NCBI GenBank assembly: GCA_029864225.1
Contig: JAOTTU010000114.1
Coordinates: 1-6,029, forward strand
DNA length: 6,029 nucleotides
Direction of reading: 5' to 3'
Origin: Gammaproteobacteria bacterium
Lineage (GTDB): Bacteria; Pseudomonadota; Gammaproteobacteria; UBA9214
In this document: positions 4,427 through 6,029 of the stretch, piece by piece
Numbering within the stretch: the first letter of the stretch is position 1
Layout of the letters: every line of letters starts with the position of its first letter
Program-made: the position numbers and the translations under genes
The notes under the pieces: generated by a model
Databases searched by the model: none
What the model saw: only the letters and a program-made list of their open reading frames with translations
Told to the model about the DNA's origin: nothing

Positions 4427-5212
4427 TCAATCTATCCAGCGAATCTCCCGGGCCGTGATGCTGCCGATGACGGTATCGCGCAGGGAGGCCGGCATGACCG
4501 AGCGGGTATCGGATTCGGGTATCCTGCCCCCCATGATTTCTGCCTTTAACTGGGGATACAAGGGCCCGCGCTCCGGTTCGGCATAGCCGCCAGGATAAGC
4601 GGGCTGATTGGTATCCGGGTTGTACTTGTCTGTCGCACCCAGCGTGTGCAGCAGTTCATGGGCAATCACCACGTTTGTTCTTGTGGTATAAGCCTGGCTG
4701 GCGTAGGCATTGACCACGCCAACCAGCCCCTTCTGCAGGCCCAGTGAGTGGGCCAGCTGGCTGCGCCACTGCGAATCGTAGAACTTGACGAAGATACGGA
4801 TATCCGCGGGTGGGCCATCATAGCGCCAGCGGGTACGCATCACCCAGTAACGCAGCTGCAGGCTCCAAAGCCCTACCGAAAATATATTGCGCCCGGCCGG
4901 TGGTGCGGGTGGAATCTCGCGCACCTCGGGTCCCAGCCTGATATGCACCAGCCGCTCACCAGGCAAACCATAGCGGCCTGCTTCGTGGCTAATGAAATCG
5001 CGGATCGGCAGAAAGGTGTCGCTGGTCAGATTTCCGATATAAGCGGAGGTGCTGCCGCGGCTGTCGCCGTTAATCGGATAGACCACAACCCACAGCGGAT
5101 CATTCCAGTCGGTTGTGCGTGCCTTGGCCAGCCAGGTGTCCACGGCCACGACCAGCAGAATGAACAGCAGCGCAAGAATCCTGAGCTGCCGGAAAAGCCG
5201 GCGGGACACCAT
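4427..5212 (-). CDS. Membrane-anchored protein with zinc-metalloprotease (HExxHxxGxxD) signature
   Basis: A 261-aa protein with a basic N-terminus and one hydrophobic segment (about 12-29, ILALLFILLVVAVDTWLA), placing the rest in the periplasm. Residues 185-195 read HELLHTLGATD (bases 4628-4660), the metzincin-type zinc motif HExxHxxGxxD: two His ligands, catalytic Glu, and Asp as probable third ligand, as in the snapalysin-type peptidases. About 30 residues later come EIMGG (225-229) and SVMPAS (238-243). Either methionine could form the Met-turn that such enzymes have under the zinc site. The N-terminal domain (about 40-165) is rich in Trp/Tyr/Arg and unknown to me. It follows the exported beta-sandwich gene by 31 bp on the same strand, so the two are probably one operon. 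No clear ribosome site precedes the ATG. Peptidase activity is inferred from the motif; substrate unknown. Confidence 0.83.
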   Translation of the reverse strand: MVSRRLFRQLRILALLFILLVVAVDTWLAKARTTDWNDPLWVVVYPINGDSRGSTSAYIGNLTSDTFLPIRDFISHEAGRYGLPGERLVHIRLGPEVREIPPAPPAGRNIFSVGLWSLQLRYWVMRTRWRYDGPPADIRIFVKFYDSQWRSQLAHSLGLQKGLVGVVNAYASQAYTTRTNVVIAHELLHTLGATDKYNPDTNQPAYPGGYAEPERGPLYPQLKAEIMGGRIPESDTRSVMPASLRDTVIGSITAREIRWID

Positions 5213-5243
5213 GAGTCAGAGCGCCAGGGGATTAATGCCGGTT

Positions 5244-5984
5244 TCAGGGAAAGCGTACGCTAATGGAGTCACGCACCACAGGGGATAATGTCTGGATATC
5301 CGCACCATTCACCTTCGAATAGCGTCGCACCTGGAAATAGACAACCTTACGGCCACCACCCGGACTGAGTTCAAACGCGGGCTCGGAGATATACGACTGC
5401 CAGGTCGCACCACTGAAGTCCGGGTTCTCGCTGGCCCGGTAATGTGTGGGATGCCCCGCCAGCGCGTGGTTCAGAAACACGTACCGGCTGGTTGCAATCG
5501 CCGCCCCGCTGTTGATCTTGAGATATTTGACCTGCAGTCCGTCGGACTCGCTACCTGTATCGCGCATGTCCAGCGTGCATTTCGGACCACCGCCACCGCT
5601 GGGCAGGGACACCACCAGGAGCCGTTCCATGTTGGAGGTGACCAGGGATTCCTGCTGACCCAGGTAGCCCGGCTTCGATGCAGTGACCACCAGCGGGGCA
5701 CGCGGAAGATCCCGGAACACAGCATAGCCGCCATGACCTGTGCGGACCGCGCCAAATTGCGCGGTATTGGCCGATGTGCCCACACATACGGCAACACCTG
5801 CCATCGGGGCTTGCCCTCCCCGTTCGAACACCCGCACCCGCAGGTCAGCGGCTGAAACCGGCGCCGCCAGGAGCACCGACAGGAACAGCATGAACAACAT
5901 CAGCAGAAAGCTGCTTGGCCGTGCAGCTGCATCAGGGCCCTGCTGCCGAGGCAGTACCAGGGTGGAATAGGATTTTCCCGTCAT
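5244..5984 (-). CDS. Exported beta-sandwich protein with carboxypeptidase-regulatory-like N-terminal domain
   Basis: A 246-aa protein. The signal peptide has a long N-region (about 25 residues), then FLLMLFMLFLSVLLAAPVSA with likely cleavage after Ala45. Residues 47-128 (LRVRVFERGGQAPMAGVAVCV, then TGHGGYAVFRDLPRAPLVVTASKPGY) have the character of a carboxypeptidase-regulatory-like Ig fold. A glycine-rich linker (SGGGGPKC) follows. The C-terminal part (about 150-246; LKINSGAAIATSRYVFLNH, PTHYRASENPDFSGATWQSY, GGRKVVYFQVRRYSK, VRDSISVRF) resembles a repeat-type beta-sandwich module I know from bacterial surface proteins. The start is firm: AGGGG lies 6 nt before ATG 5984. It is the first gene of an apparent operon with the metalloprotease-like gene. 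It could be a partner, substrate or targeting subunit of that protein, or an independent envelope protein. Confidence 0.85.
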   Translation of the reverse strand: MTGKSYSTLVLPRQQGPDAAARPSSFLLMLFMLFLSVLLAAPVSAADLRVRVFERGGQAPMAGVAVCVGTSANTAQFGAVRTGHGGYAVFRDLPRAPLVVTASKPGYLGQQESLVTSNMERLLVVSLPSGGGGPKCTLDMRDTGSESDGLQVKYLKINSGAAIATSRYVFLNHALAGHPTHYRASENPDFSGATWQSYISEPAFELSPGGGRKVVYFQVRRYSKVNGADIQTLSPVVRDSISVRFP

Positions 5985-6010
5985 TTTTTTCCCCTGCTTT
6001 TCCGGCTGAC

Positions 6011-6026
6011 AGAACAGTCCGGTTCT
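6011..6026. promoter_or_regulatory. Short inverted repeat upstream of the exported gene pair
   Basis: AGAAC (6011-6015) and GTTCT (6022-6026) form a perfect 5-bp inverted repeat around a 6-bp spacer, flanked by ACA/TGT-like ends with one extra base. It lies 26 bp upstream of ATG 5984 on the minus strand, where an operator could sit. It is short enough to be chance, and the window ends before a promoter can be judged. Confidence 0.2.
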
Positions 6027-6029
6027 TGT

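Noticed and set aside
4748..5263. Plus-strand 171-codon open frame opposite the metalloprotease-like gene.
   Set aside because: The minus strand encodes the zinc motif, membrane anchor and coherent domains. The plus frame is a shadow.
5442..5970. Several open frames on both strands within the exported beta-sandwich gene.
   Set aside because: The composition is shadow-like, and the main minus frame has a strong ribosome site and signal peptide.

Overview
The window reads as chromosomal DNA from a gammaproteobacterium. It holds a DUF3301 protein and a DUF2914 protein, both families I know mainly from Gammaproteobacteria. The base composition is moderately GC-rich, and the intergenic spaces are short. 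Several of the small uncharacterised proteins look like those of environmental, possibly sulfur-oxidising, lineages; that is an impression from memory, not shown by the sequence. There are no rRNA or tRNA genes, no CRISPR array, and no transposase or phage genes.

Layout: (1) At the left edge, on +, is the C-terminal half of an EAL (cyclic-di-GMP phosphodiesterase) domain, cut by the window start. (2) Convergent to it is a two-gene minus-strand unit: an unknown cytoplasmic protein of about 144 aa (770-1204), then a small secreted proline-rich protein (468-761). (3) Divergent from that unit is a + gene (1257-1682) for a four-cysteine protein. It is followed by an 89-bp palindromic intergenic repeat (1716-1804). 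(4) A minus gene (1859-2260) encodes an Xre/MbcA/ParS-type antitoxin-like protein without a visible toxin. (5) A + run of five genes follows: DUF3301 membrane protein, overlapping unknown protein, 80-aa Tyr/Glu-rich protein, a second four-cysteine protein (3456-3926), and an exported DUF2914 protein (3994-4407). (6) Convergent to that run is a minus-strand pair of exported proteins: a beta-sandwich protein (5244-5984), then a membrane-anchored protein with a zinc-metalloprotease signature (4427-5212).

The most interesting result is that the proteins at 1257-1682 and 3456-3926 are diverged paralogues. They align without a gap for about 123 residues, share the spacing C-x12-C-x15-C-x8-C, and share a GGLLGLQ core followed by DP. 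I do not recognise a named family; a metal- or redox-binding role is an inference. The metalloprotease-like/beta-sandwich pair and the solitary antitoxin-like gene are the next most notable items. Nothing here amounts to a proven new system. The window is best described as a cluster of small, poorly characterised, lineage-conserved genes.
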